In this document: positions 44,510-52,933 of the stretch, piece by piece
Layout: every line of letters begins with the position of its first letter
How positions within the stretch are numbered: position 1 is the first letter of the stretch
DNA from: an uncultured Lachnospiraceae bacterium
Lineage (GTDB): Bacteria > Bacillota > Clostridia > Lachnospirales > Lachnospiraceae
DNA length: 64,000 nucleotides
Assembly: GCA_905197485.1 (NCBI GenBank)
Contig: CAJJYZ010000008.1
Span: 1-64,000 of the forward strand
Direction: 5' to 3'
Program-made: the position numbers and the translations under genes
The notes under the pieces: model-generated
Seen by the model: the letters and a program-made list of their open reading frames with translations, nothing else
Database searches by the model: none
What the model was told of the DNA's origin: nothing

Positions 44510-45073
44510 TTACTGTTTAAACACGAATACCGGCATCGGAGGTTGATTCTTCCGATTGTAATATTCATTGACAATCACAGTATAGTTCTTTGCCGGAAGT
44601 TCTTTCAAATAAGCTAAAATCCCTTCCTTTTCTTCAAAACCGGTGTCTCCGCCACTGTAAATGCACAGGCTCATCATCCCGCCGCTTTTCAATATGCGAA
44701 GACCTTTTTCTATCGCCTCGATGCTCGTATGAAGTCTGGTAGCAATCTGATGGTCTCCGCCGGGCAGATAGCCGAAATTAAAACAAATCGCATCCGCAAA
44801 ATTCTCATCTGCATATGCATCCATATGTTCATGGCCGTCTCGGATTAAGGTTGCCTGTTTCTCATACCCATGTGTCCTCAAGAGATTTCTTGTGGCAGAA
44901 AGCGCCTCCTCCTGAATGTCGAATGCGAGCACATGCCCTTTTTCTTTCGCCAACTGACATAAAAATAACGTATCATTTCCATTCCCCATGGTCGCATCAA
45001 TGTAGTATCCTTCCTGCTTCACCTGCGAGCGCATGATTTCATGGCACCACTCTGTAATCTGTGACTGTTTCAT
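44510..45073 (-). CDS. mnmM: tRNA methyltransferase MnmM-type (YtqB family)
   Basis: Encodes 187 residues of a class I SAM methyltransferase: motif I IDATMGNGNDTLFL, AFDIQEEALSAT, FNFGYLPGGDHQIAT and the C-terminal NQPPMPVFVFK. The FNxGYLPGxD motif marks the YtqB/MnmM family, which methylates nm5s2U34 to mnm5s2U34 in tRNA of Gram-positives. It starts 2 nt after the parC stop, so the two are co-translated, and it is followed by its own terminator. Confidence 0.88.
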   Translation of the reverse strand: MKQSQITEWCHEIMRSQVKQEGYYIDATMGNGNDTLFLCQLAKEKGHVLAFDIQEEALSATRNLLRTHGYEKQATLIRDGHEHMDAYADENFADAICFNFGYLPGGDHQIATRLHTSIEAIEKGLRILKSGGMMSLCIYSGGDTGFEEKEGILAYLKELPAKNYTVIVNEYYNRKNQPPMPVFVFKQ

Positions 45074-45075
45074 CG

Positions 45076-47316
45076 CTAAACCCTCGTTTTCGTTCCGGTT
45101 CCATCCCGTTTTGCTAATTTCAACCTGTTCAACGTCACTTCTTTTTTTTTGTACGGTACTTTTGTTTCTGTTCCTTCTTCAAACAGATATACATTCGCTA
45201 ACGTATCATTCTTCTGAAGCTTGACGCCGCGAATACCTATCGCCGCTTTCTTCTTTTCCGCAACCTCTTCCGCAAGGAACCGCAGGAAATATCCGTTTTC
45301 TGTCTGAAGAACAATGTTCTGTGTCTCCTGAATCTTCTGTACGTTGACAACTTCGTCCCCTTTCTGGAGCTTTGTCGCTGCAATCGTACGCTTACTTACC
45401 TGAAATTCGCTTCCATCCACTTTCTTAATCATTCCCTGCTTTGTGGCAAAAAGGAATTTTGCCGAAGCAAATGCTTCTTCGCCGCACAGATACACAATCT
45501 CTTCTTCCGCGCTCGTATAATTGCAAAGATTATCTATCGGAGTGCCTTTATCGCGGAACTTTCCATAAGGGATATCCAATACTTTTACCTGGTGCATCTT
45601 TCCGGTATTGGTAAAAATACACATCTTCCCTAGATTCATGCACTTGAGAATATATTTACTTTCCGCATCTGCCGCTTCCTTATTCCTCTCATACGTTGCC
45701 GCATCAACCGCGCGGGTGTAGCCGAAGCGGTCCATCAGTACTACTACTTCCTGCTCTTCAATCTTCTTCTCTTCAAATACGGCTTCCTCTGCATTTTCCA
45801 CAACCGTACGTCTCTTTCTGCCATACGTTTTCTTATAGGAATCCAACTCCTTGATAATCACATCCGCCATCGAATCATAATGATTTAAAATATCTTCATA
45901 CGTCGCAATATGTTTCAATGTCTCCTCATGTTCTTTTTGCAGAGCCTCGATTTCCAGCCCGATTAATTTATACAGACGCATCTCCAGAATCGCTGTCGCC
46001 TGACGTTCTGTGAAGCAGAGAAGCTTCGCCATCTTTTCGGAAATTTTTGATTTGAATCGAATATTCTCGGTCACTCCGTCTGTCAGACACGCTTTCGCAT
46101 CTTTGATGGATTTACTTCCGCGCAGAATCTCGATAATCAAATCAATGACGTCACACGCCTTTATCAAACCTTCCTGGATTTCTTTCTTATCCTGCTCCTT
46201 TGCAAGGAGATTGCGATACTTTCTTGTCGCAAGGTCAAACTGAAAATCTACATGGTGCTCGACAATCTTCTTAAGCCCCATTGTCTCCGGCTTCCCATTC
46301 GCAACCGCAAGCATATTGACACCGAACGTATCTTCCAGACGGGTTTTCTTATATAACATGTTTTTCAGATTTTCTACATCCGCATCTTTTCGCAGTTCCA
46401 AGACAATCCGAATTCCCTCTTTGGACGACTGATTAGAAATATCTACGATATCGTTTGTCTTCTTTGTCTCCACCAGAGCAGCCACATCGTTCAGGAATTT
46501 TCCGATTCCGCTTCCAATCATCGTGTACGGAATCTCCGAAATAACCAGGCGTTTCTTCCCGCCTTTTCCTTCCTCAAGTTCCACTTTTCCTCGAATCTTA
46601 ATCTTTCCTGTTCCGCTCTCGTAAATCGCCGGAAGGTCATCCTTATTTACGACGATTCCTCCCGTCGGGAAATCCGGACCCTTGATATATTTCATCAGTT
46701 GTTTTGTTGTGATGTCTTGATTCTTCATATATGCCTTTACCGCATCAATGACTTCACTTAAATTATGCGTCGGAATGCTTGTCGCCATGCCAACCGCAAT
46801 TCCTTCCGCTCCGTTCACAAGCAGATTCGGAATCCTGACCGGAAGAACTTCCGGTTCTTTCTCCGTCTCGTCGAAGTTCGGAACAAAGTCTACCACATCC
46901 TTGTCCAAGTCCGCCAGATACACTTCCTGCGTCAGTTTTGCGAGTCGAGCCTCCGTATAACGCATCGCCGCAGCCCCGTCTCCTTCGATGGAACCGAAGT
47001 TTCCATGCCCGTCTACAAGAATCATTCCCTTTTTGAATTCCTGCGCCATCACTACGAGAGCTTCGTAAATCGAGCTGTCGCCATGTGGATGATACTTACC
47101 CATCGTATCTCCGACAATACGCGCACATTTTCGATATGGTTTATCATATTTGATACCGAGCTCATGCATGTCGTACAAAGTTCGCCTCTGAACCGGCTTC
47201 AGCCCATCCCGCACATCCGGCAGGGCTCTCGCGACAATGACGCTCATCGCATAGTCGATAAATGATTTCTTCATTACTTCCGAATATTCGGTTCTGATAA
47301 TCTGTGAATCTTCCAT
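45076..47316 (-). CDS. parC: DNA topoisomerase IV subunit A
   Basis: Encodes 746 residues from the ATG at 47316 (8 nt after GGAGG; the ATG at 47322 is only 2 nt away from it). The catalytic tyrosine lies in [12 protein letters not shown] and the quinolone region [12 protein letters not shown] has the wild-type Ser and Glu. The C-terminal domain is short, and the GyrA box is degenerate (AIGIRGVKL rather than QRRGGKG), which favours ParC over GyrA. It decatenates daughter chromosomes with ParE, encoded 12 nt upstream. Confidence 0.85.
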   Translation of the reverse strand: MEDSQIIRTEYSEVMKKSFIDYAMSVIVARALPDVRDGLKPVQRRTLYDMHELGIKYDKPYRKCARIVGDTMGKYHPHGDSSIYEALVVMAQEFKKGMILVDGHGNFGSIEGDGAAAMRYTEARLAKLTQEVYLADLDKDVVDFVPNFDETEKEPEVLPVRIPNLLVNGAEGIAVGMATSIPTHNLSEVIDAVKAYMKNQDITTKQLMKYIKGPDFPTGGIVVNKDDLPAIYESGTGKIKIRGKVELEEGKGGKKRLVISEIPYTMIGSGIGKFLNDVAALVETKKTNDIVDISNQSSKEGIRIVLELRKDADVENLKNMLYKKTRLEDTFGVNMLAVANGKPETMGLKKIVEHHVDFQFDLATRKYRNLLAKEQDKKEIQEGLIKACDVIDLIIEILRGSKSIKDAKACLTDGVTENIRFKSKISEKMAKLLCFTERQATAILEMRLYKLIGLEIEALQKEHEETLKHIATYEDILNHYDSMADVIIKELDSYKKTYGRKRRTVVENAEEAVFEEKKIEEQEVVVLMDRFGYTRAVDAATYERNKEAADAESKYILKCMNLGKMCIFTNTGKMHQVKVLDIPYGKFRDKGTPIDNLCNYTSAEEEIVYLCGEEAFASAKFLFATKQGMIKKVDGSEFQVSKRTIAATKLQKGDEVVNVQKIQETQNIVLQTENGYFLRFLAEEVAEKKKAAIGIRGVKLQKNDTLANVYLFEEGTETKVPYKKKEVTLNRLKLAKRDGTGTKTRV

Positions 47317-47328
47317 GTTCATCGCCTC

Positions 47329-49251
47329 CTATATATCCAGTTCTGCTTCCGTCGCATTTTCATAAATGAATGCGCGCCTTGGCGGAACCTCCGTACCCAT
47401 CAACAATTCCGTTACGCTGGACGCCATTCTTGCGTCTTCAATCTCAACCCGCTTCATGATACGTGTCTCAGGGTTTAACGTCGTCTCCCATAGCTGGTCC
47501 GCATCCATCTCTCCCAGACCTTTGTATCTTTGGAGGGTAAATGCTCCGCTGTGCGTCTTTCGATACCGTTCCAGCGCCTTATCGTCGTACAGATATTCTT
47601 CTTTCCCCTTCTTCGGCATCGCTTTGTAAAGAGGAGGCATTGCGATATAAACATGTCCTTCGTATATCAATTCCGGCATGAAGCGGTAGAATAAAGTTAA
47701 CAATAATGTAGAAATATGAGCTCCATCCACATCCGCATCCGCCATGATAATAATCTTATCGTAACGAAGCTTTGTGATATCAAAGTCATTGCCATACCCT
47801 TCCGAGAATCCGCACCCGAATGCATTAATCATTGTCTTAATCTCCGCATTTGCAAGGACTTTATCGATGCTCGCCTTCTCCACATTCAGAATCTTACCGC
47901 GAATCGGAAGAATCGCCTGATATTGACGGTTACGCGCCGTCTTTGCGGAACCTCCCGCCGAATCTCCCTCCACGATAAAAATTTCGCACTTGCTCGCATC
48001 CCTGCTCTCGCAGTTTGCAAGCTTTCCATTGCTGTCAAAGGAATATTTCTGTTTTGTGAGAAGATTCGTTTTCGCCTTCTCTTCCGTCTTTCGAATCTTG
48101 GCCGCTTTTTCCGCGCAGGACAGTACTTTTTTCAGCGTTTCCAGATTCTTGTCAAAAAATAAGGTAATCTCATCGTTTGTCACCTTGCTTGTCGCTTTTC
48201 CCGCATCCTGATTGTCAAGTTTTGTCTTTGTCTGTCCTTCAAAGCGCGGGTCCGGATGTTTGATGGACACGATGGCCGTCATTCCGTTTCGGATATCTGC
48301 CCCTGTGAAATTCGCATCCTTTTCTTTCAGGATTCCGAGTTCCCTCGCATACTGGTTCATCACCATCGTAAAGGTGGATTTAAACCCTGTCAGATGCGTG
48401 CCGCCTTCCGAATTATAAATGTTATTACAAAATCCAAGCACATTCTCGTGAAATTCATTGACATACTGGAATGCAACTTCCACTTCGATTCCTTCCGCGG
48501 TTCCTTTGAAATATACCGGTTCATGAATGACTTCATTCTTCTGATTCAAATCACCGATAAATCCAAGGATTCCGTTTGGCTCATGATATTCGATATGCTC
48601 CGTCTCCGCCATTCTTCTGTCTTCAAACAGAATCGTAAGAGAAGGATTCAGATATGCCGTCTCGTGGAGTCTGCTCTTAATCTCGTCCGCTTTGAACCAG
48701 GTCTTTTCAAAAATCGTGTCGTCCGGAAGGAAATTGACCGTTGTTCCCGTCTTCTTCGTCTTCCCAATCACCGGAAGAAGCCCGTCCACAAGTTCAACTG
48801 TCGGGATTCCTCTCTCATAGTGGTCATGATGAATCGCTCCGCCGCTGCAAATCTTGACATCCATATAAGTGGAAAGCGCATTTACAACAGAAGAACCGAC
48901 ACCATGAAGTCCACCGCTTGTCTTATATGCGGAATCATCGAATTTACCGCCCGCATGTAACGTTGTGTATACAAGACGCGCCGCCGGAACTCCTTTCTGA
49001 TGCATTCCCACCGGAACACCTCGACCATCATCTGTAACCGTAGCTGAACCGTCTTTTTCCAAAATCACTTCAATTGTATTACAAAATCCTGCGAGATGCT
49101 CATCCACTGCATTGTCTACAATCTCGTATACAAGATGGTTCAACCCTTTTGTGGATACGCTTCCGATATACATTCCCGGTCTGACACGTACCGCCTCAAG
49201 ACCTTCCAACACCGCAATACTATCTGCATCATATGTATTTTTCTTTGCCAT
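47329..49251 (-). CDS. parE: DNA topoisomerase IV subunit B
   Basis: Encodes 640 residues of a GHKL ATPase/TOPRIM type IIA topoisomerase subunit: EAVRVRPGMYIG, DDGRGVPVG, GGLHGVGSSVVNAL, EGDSAGGSAK, MADADVDGAHI. The C-terminal end PPRRAFIYENA is typical. It pairs with the downstream ParC-type subunit. Assignment as ParE rather than a second GyrB rests mainly on that partner. Promoter at 49292-49320. Confidence 0.85.
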   Translation of the reverse strand: MAKKNTYDADSIAVLEGLEAVRVRPGMYIGSVSTKGLNHLVYEIVDNAVDEHLAGFCNTIEVILEKDGSATVTDDGRGVPVGMHQKGVPAARLVYTTLHAGGKFDDSAYKTSGGLHGVGSSVVNALSTYMDVKICSGGAIHHDHYERGIPTVELVDGLLPVIGKTKKTGTTVNFLPDDTIFEKTWFKADEIKSRLHETAYLNPSLTILFEDRRMAETEHIEYHEPNGILGFIGDLNQKNEVIHEPVYFKGTAEGIEVEVAFQYVNEFHENVLGFCNNIYNSEGGTHLTGFKSTFTMVMNQYARELGILKEKDANFTGADIRNGMTAIVSIKHPDPRFEGQTKTKLDNQDAGKATSKVTNDEITLFFDKNLETLKKVLSCAEKAAKIRKTEEKAKTNLLTKQKYSFDSNGKLANCESRDASKCEIFIVEGDSAGGSAKTARNRQYQAILPIRGKILNVEKASIDKVLANAEIKTMINAFGCGFSEGYGNDFDITKLRYDKIIIMADADVDGAHISTLLLTLFYRFMPELIYEGHVYIAMPPLYKAMPKKGKEEYLYDDKALERYRKTHSGAFTLQRYKGLGEMDADQLWETTLNPETRIMKRVEIEDARMASSVTELLMGTEVPPRRAFIYENATEAELDI

Positions 49252-49291
49252 TTATATGTGTCCTTTCTGCTTTTTTGCTCAAACTATTCCT

Positions 49292-49320
49292 ATTCTAGCA
49301 CAAAGACCGCCCCGATACAA
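49292..49320 (-). promoter_or_regulatory. Promoter of parE-parC-mnmM
   Basis: Minus strand TTGTAT (49315-49320), 17-bp spacer, TAGAAT (49292-49297), about 40 nt before the parE start. Confidence 0.65.
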
Positions 49321-49328
49321 ATATATTT

Positions 49329-50525
49329 TTATCCAACCACTTCATTTAAGATTTCCGCCAAAACTTCCATCGCATTTCTCATCTCCTCTACCGTATTCGT
49401 CTGTGCGCCCCCTTCAATCAACATATTTTTCGGTTTAAAATGCATATTGTAACGATACCCTTTCAGATAAATATTCCGGGTAAATCCGGGATACATCTTC
49501 TCCGCAGCGACCTTCATCTGCAAAGAAAGGGCAAGGTTATTCTGAATGTACGGATTTTCCAGCACCGTCACTTTCCCATTCGTCCTCGTTCTGCTCAGTC
49601 CGTTAAAAAACATAATTTTCGCCGTCGGTTTTCCGTTAATTTCCGTTACGAGATGCGTATCCTCTCTGACTCCATCCCGGTGCAAATCTATCACCATTTC
49701 GATGCTTGGGTTCTCCTCTAAAATTTTCCGGATGGCAGGTTTCGCCCTCTCATAAGCTTTACTTCGGTCTATGTGTCCGTTCTCCATATCGTAGATTCCT
49801 TCATGATGGAGCGTTTCGATTCCATATTTTTCATTCAGAAGCTGCGCCAGTATCCGTCCCATTCCTACAATCGTCGTATTCACATCTCCCGGCACAGAAT
49901 CTTTGAACGCCTCCTGTGAATGTGTGTGATAGAGAAGAATCTTCGGCCCTTCTTTCGTTTTATCAATCTTCATGTCTGCCTGCAGCAATTTCTCTGCCTG
50001 CAAATCTTCCGGATTTACAAACGTAGAGCTGTCCACCGTATAGAAATGACTGACAAGGTAGTCAAAATTCTTCAGTTTTTCCATCGACAAATCCATACTG
50101 CTCTGATTCGTCTTTTTCGCTTCTTTCTCTGCCTGTTTTGCCGACTCTGTATTTTCATCCTTTTTGGCAAGCTTCCCATGTTCATCCACTTCGTTTTCAT
50201 CCGCTTCCTGCATGGCAAGAATCATCTCATTCGTCATCTCATCTTCCAGTTCCGACGTATAGACGCCTTTATCCTCTATGTAATGTCCCAAAGGAACGAG
50301 ATTCCACGCGCATTCCACAATCGTTTCTTTGGGACTTCTTCTCTCCCGGTTCAAATATGTCAGGCTGGTTAAATATGTTTTCTCTGTCAGACTCTGTAAA
50401 TCTTCATGAAACTTTATCTTCCATTCTTCCGTAATTTTCGTACCGCTTGTACATAATACATAAAGTCCGATGACAACGGTCACCGTCCCCATTGTAAACA
50501 GACTCCTGTAGTCTTTCTTCTTCAT
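49329..50525 (-). CDS. spoIIP: Stage II sporulation protein P (cell-wall amidase/endopeptidase)
   Basis: Encodes 398 residues. There is one N-terminal transmembrane helix (about 10-28), a long helical linker (about 60-165), and the SpoIIP catalytic domain from about residue 195: LLYHTHSQEAF, VIDLHRDGVRED, GGAQTNTVEEM. With SpoIID and SpoIIM it degrades peptidoglycan during forespore engulfment. It is 54 nt downstream of gpr, an arrangement conserved in spore-formers, and has its own sigma-E-like promoter. Confidence 0.95.
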   Translation of the reverse strand: MKKKDYRSLFTMGTVTVVIGLYVLCTSGTKITEEWKIKFHEDLQSLTEKTYLTSLTYLNRERRSPKETIVECAWNLVPLGHYIEDKGVYTSELEDEMTNEMILAMQEADENEVDEHGKLAKKDENTESAKQAEKEAKKTNQSSMDLSMEKLKNFDYLVSHFYTVDSSTFVNPEDLQAEKLLQADMKIDKTKEGPKILLYHTHSQEAFKDSVPGDVNTTIVGMGRILAQLLNEKYGIETLHHEGIYDMENGHIDRSKAYERAKPAIRKILEENPSIEMVIDLHRDGVREDTHLVTEINGKPTAKIMFFNGLSRTRTNGKVTVLENPYIQNNLALSLQMKVAAEKMYPGFTRNIYLKGYRYNMHFKPKNMLIEGGAQTNTVEEMRNAMEVLAEILNEVVG

Positions 50526-50556
50526 ACTGCCACCTGCCTAATATTGATATCTCAAT

Positions 50557-50585
50557 ATTATATGAAGAAATTACTCCTTTTATTC
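50557..50585 (-). promoter_or_regulatory. Sigma-E-like promoter of spoIIP
   Basis: Minus strand CATATAAT (50557-50564) and GAATAAA (50579-50585), 14-bp spacer, compared with the Bacillus sigma-E pattern (KMATATT, 14-15, CATACAMT). The -35 overlaps the gpr stop codon. Confidence 0.5.
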
Positions 50586-51548
50586 GCCTGTCCCATTGTC
50601 GAATAAGAGATTTAACGCTTCCGATATCGTAAAACCAATCCGCTTTATCGTCTCATCAATATCCTTCGGTGTGACGAACATTCCGTTCAGATGCGGAGAA
50701 ATCAACTCCTTGATTAATTCATACTTTTCCGTTGCGTTATATCCTTGCAGTACCACACCGACTCCTTTTAACATCTCGGATGTTTCCAAAGCCTGCAGCA
50801 GATTCTCCATCGTATCGTTCACGATAGTTGCCGCATCTACTACCGTCGGAACCCCGATTGCAATTACAGGAATCCCCAGAGTCTCTTCTGTCAGGGCATT
50901 CCTGTGATTCCCCACGCCCGAACCCGGATTGATGCCCGTATCTGCAATCTGTATCGTACGGTTTAGTCTCTTCGAATTGCGGGCAGCCAACGCATCAATC
51001 GCAATCGCAAAATCCGGTTTTATCTCTTCTACCACACCCTTGACGATTTCCAGTGTTTCCATCCCTGTCTGCGCCATCACTCCCGGAATCAGGGCGCTCA
51101 CCATATGTGCTTTCTCTCCACCCATCGCATATTTTCCATATTCCTTTACAATATGTCTTGTAATCACAAGATTCTCAACCGCATCCGGCCCCAGAGAATC
51201 CGGCGTGACAAAACGGTTCCCAAGACCTATCACAAGCACATTGTAATCCTCTTTTTCTTCTTTTATCAAAGTTTTCAGAACCCGAAAGATTTCTACAGAT
51301 ACTTCCCGGTGATAATCTTCGTCCGGAACGACAAGATTCGGCGCCTCAAGCGTCACATAAGTCCCCGCCGGTTTTCCCATAATTTTCGCTCCGTTTTCTG
51401 TCTCAATCACAACCCTCGTTGTCTTTATCTCGTGCTCCTCGTCATACTCCTCTTCCACTATGACTCCCGGAACTTCCACATGGTCGGATTCAAACCGTTC
51501 CTTTTGCTCCAAGGCTAAGTCCGTTCGGATATTATATTTCTCTATCAT
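50580..51548 (-). CDS. gpr: GPR endopeptidase (spore germination protease)
   Basis: Encodes 322 residues of the A25 peptidase family. Segments NIRTDLALEQKERF (start), NVLVIGLGNRFVTPDSLGP, ALAARNSKRLNRTIQIADTGINPGSG and GIPVIAIGVPTVVDA are diagnostic. It degrades small acid-soluble spore proteins during germination and is made as a zymogen with a short N-terminal prosequence. RBS GAGG 8 nt upstream; spoIIP follows. Confidence 0.95.
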   Translation of the reverse strand: MIEKYNIRTDLALEQKERFESDHVEVPGVIVEEEYDEEHEIKTTRVVIETENGAKIMGKPAGTYVTLEAPNLVVPDEDYHREVSVEIFRVLKTLIKEEKEDYNVLVIGLGNRFVTPDSLGPDAVENLVITRHIVKEYGKYAMGGEKAHMVSALIPGVMAQTGMETLEIVKGVVEEIKPDFAIAIDALAARNSKRLNRTIQIADTGINPGSGVGNHRNALTEETLGIPVIAIGVPTVVDAATIVNDTMENLLQALETSEMLKGVGVVLQGYNATEKYELIKELISPHLNGMFVTPKDIDETIKRIGFTISEALNLLFDNGTGE

Positions 51549-51611
51549 CGCATATTCCTCACTTTATTCTTTCTATTGTCTTAGTTTTTACATTTTTTTT
51601 GGAAATATGTA

Positions 51612-51640
51612 TTGACAAGCGCCAATTCTTGACATACAAT
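51612..51640 (+). promoter_or_regulatory. Strong promoter of rpsT
   Basis: TTGACA (51612-51617), 17-bp spacer, TACAAT (51635-51640). The -35 matches consensus exactly and the leader is about 80 nt. Confidence 0.8.
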
Positions 51641-51653
51641 AAATGAGTATGTT

Positions 51654-51685
51654 CCGTTAGAACGTTCCGTGTCCGGCTCTAACGG
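51654..51685 (+). promoter_or_regulatory. Stem-loop in the rpsT leader
   Basis: CCGTTAGA (51654-51661) pairs with TCTAACGG (51678-51685) around a 16-nt loop, close to the predicted transcript 5' end. It is a candidate for autoregulation by S20 or for mRNA stabilisation. Confidence 0.5.
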
Positions 51686-51724
51686 GAAAAACTATTGATA
51701 ATTCATGATTGGGAGGTGTTCAGA

Positions 51725-51988
51725 TTGGCTAATATCAAATCTGCAAAAAAGAGAATTTTAGTAAATGAGACAAAAGCTGCTAGAAATAAAGCAATCAAAT
51801 CTAAAGTTAAAACTTACGTTAAAAAAGTAGAAGCTGCTGTAGCTGCTAACGATAAAGCTGCTGCTTCTGAAGCTTTAAAAGTTGCTATCGTAGAGATTAA
51901 CAAAGCTGGAAGCAAAGGTGTTTACCACAAAAACACATGTGCTAGAAAAGTTTCTCGTTTAACAAAAGCTGTTAACGGAATTGCCTAA
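51725..51988 (+). CDS. rpsT: 30S ribosomal protein S20
   Basis: Encodes 87 basic residues from a TTG start (51725) after GGGAGGTG; the first residues ANIKSAKKRILVNE are the S20 N-terminus, so upstream in-frame codons are not used. S20 binds 16S rRNA early in 30S assembly. TTG starts are known for rpsT in other bacteria and limit its translation. It is monocistronic, with its own promoter and a strong terminator. Confidence 0.96.
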   Translation: MANIKSAKKRILVNETKAARNKAIKSKVKTYVKKVEAAVAANDKAAASEALKVAIVEINKAGSKGVYHKNTCARKVSRLTKAVNGIA

Positions 51989-52012
51989 TCAGTTAAGACT
52001 ATACATGAAATC

Positions 52013-52046
52013 AAACCCGACCATACCGTCATGTGGTCGGGTTTTT
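52013..52046 (+). terminator. Terminator of rpsT
   Basis: Stem AACCCGACCA / TGTGGTCGGGTT with a short loop and a T-run. Confidence 0.88.
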
Positions 52047-52219
52047 ATATTTCGCTTTTGAGAATTAGATTAATTTTTCTATCAGTAGTTTTCAGAATAC
52101 ACTTCCATCACCATATCCAAGAAAATATTTACAATCTTTTCTTTATTTCTCCTAAAAATATGTTATAATTGAACAATAAGGAATCGGAAACTATCTTGAT
52201 ATAAGGAGGAATATTTATT

Positions 52220-52861
52220 ATGGAATTGAAACTTCAGGATTTAAGGTCATCGAAAAATCCAAAAGCAAGAATCAAAATTTTAGAGGGACATTTTGCAACG
52301 AGCAACTCTCATATCAATACCTATATTGACATGTCAACCGTTAAGACAAGACATAACAACGCGAGAGAGACTGCCAAAGTCCTTGCAAAAGAATTCTTAA
52401 ATACGACGCCGATTGATTCTATCGTGTGTCTGGATGAAACAGAGGTCATCGGAACATTTATGGCAGAAATACTGGCAGACAGCACTTCGATGTCGTTAAG
52501 CCACAAAAACAACATCTCCGTCATCACTCCGGAATTCAGTCAGGCCGGACAGATGATGTTTCGCGATAACAAGCAGCGTATGATTAAAGACCAGCAGGTT
52601 TTAATTCTTGCGGCCTCCATCACAACCGGAAAGACTATCTTGAAAGCGATTGATACTATTTTATATTACGGCGGGCGAATCTGCGGCGTGTCTTCCATTT
52701 TCAGCGCTGTCAACAAGATTGCCGGCATGGAAGTCAAAACAATCTTCACGAGCAAAGATTTGCCGAATTACCGCGCTTACGCTCCACACGACTGTCCAAT
52801 GTGCAAAGAAGGAATGCGCGTAGAAGCATTAGTCAACAGCTACGGCTATTCCAAACTATAA
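52220..52861 (+). CDS. Phosphoribosyltransferase-like protein with altered PRPP motif
   Basis: Encodes 213 residues from an ATG after AAGGAGG. The overall pattern is that of orotate-type PRTases (IDMSTVKTRHNNARETAKVLA at the start, SIVCLDETEVIGTFMAEIL, then the PRPP loop). In the PRPP loop the usual two acidic residues are Ala-Ala (VLILAASITTGKT), so normal catalysis is doubtful and a binding or regulatory role, as in PurR, is possible. The C-terminus carries CPMCKEG, a possible metal site. It is convergent with a MutS-like ATPase across a shared terminator. Confidence 0.7.
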   Translation: MELKLQDLRSSKNPKARIKILEGHFATSNSHINTYIDMSTVKTRHNNARETAKVLAKEFLNTTPIDSIVCLDETEVIGTFMAEILADSTSMSLSHKNNISVITPEFSQAGQMMFRDNKQRMIKDQQVLILAASITTGKTILKAIDTILYYGGRICGVSSIFSAVNKIAGMEVKTIFTSKDLPNYRAYAPHDCPMCKEGMRVEALVNSYGYSKL

Positions 52862-52874
52862 ACCATCTTTTTCA

Positions 52875-52925
52875 AAAAGGGGTAACGCAAAATCATTCCA
52901 TACGGTGATTGAGCGCTGCCCCTTC
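52875..52925. terminator. Shared terminator between the PRTase-like and MutS-like genes
   Basis: Layered hairpin: AAGGGG / CCCCTT outer stem, CGC / GCG, and AATCA / TGATT inner stem, flanked by A- and T-rich tracts. It can act in both directions. Confidence 0.6.
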
Positions 52926-52933
52926 TCTCTTTC

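Noticed and set aside
45076..49251. Main gyrase gyrA-gyrB pair
   Set aside because: The A subunit lacks a proper GyrA box and has a short C-terminal domain, and the pair is not near dnaA/recF, so topoisomerase IV is preferred.
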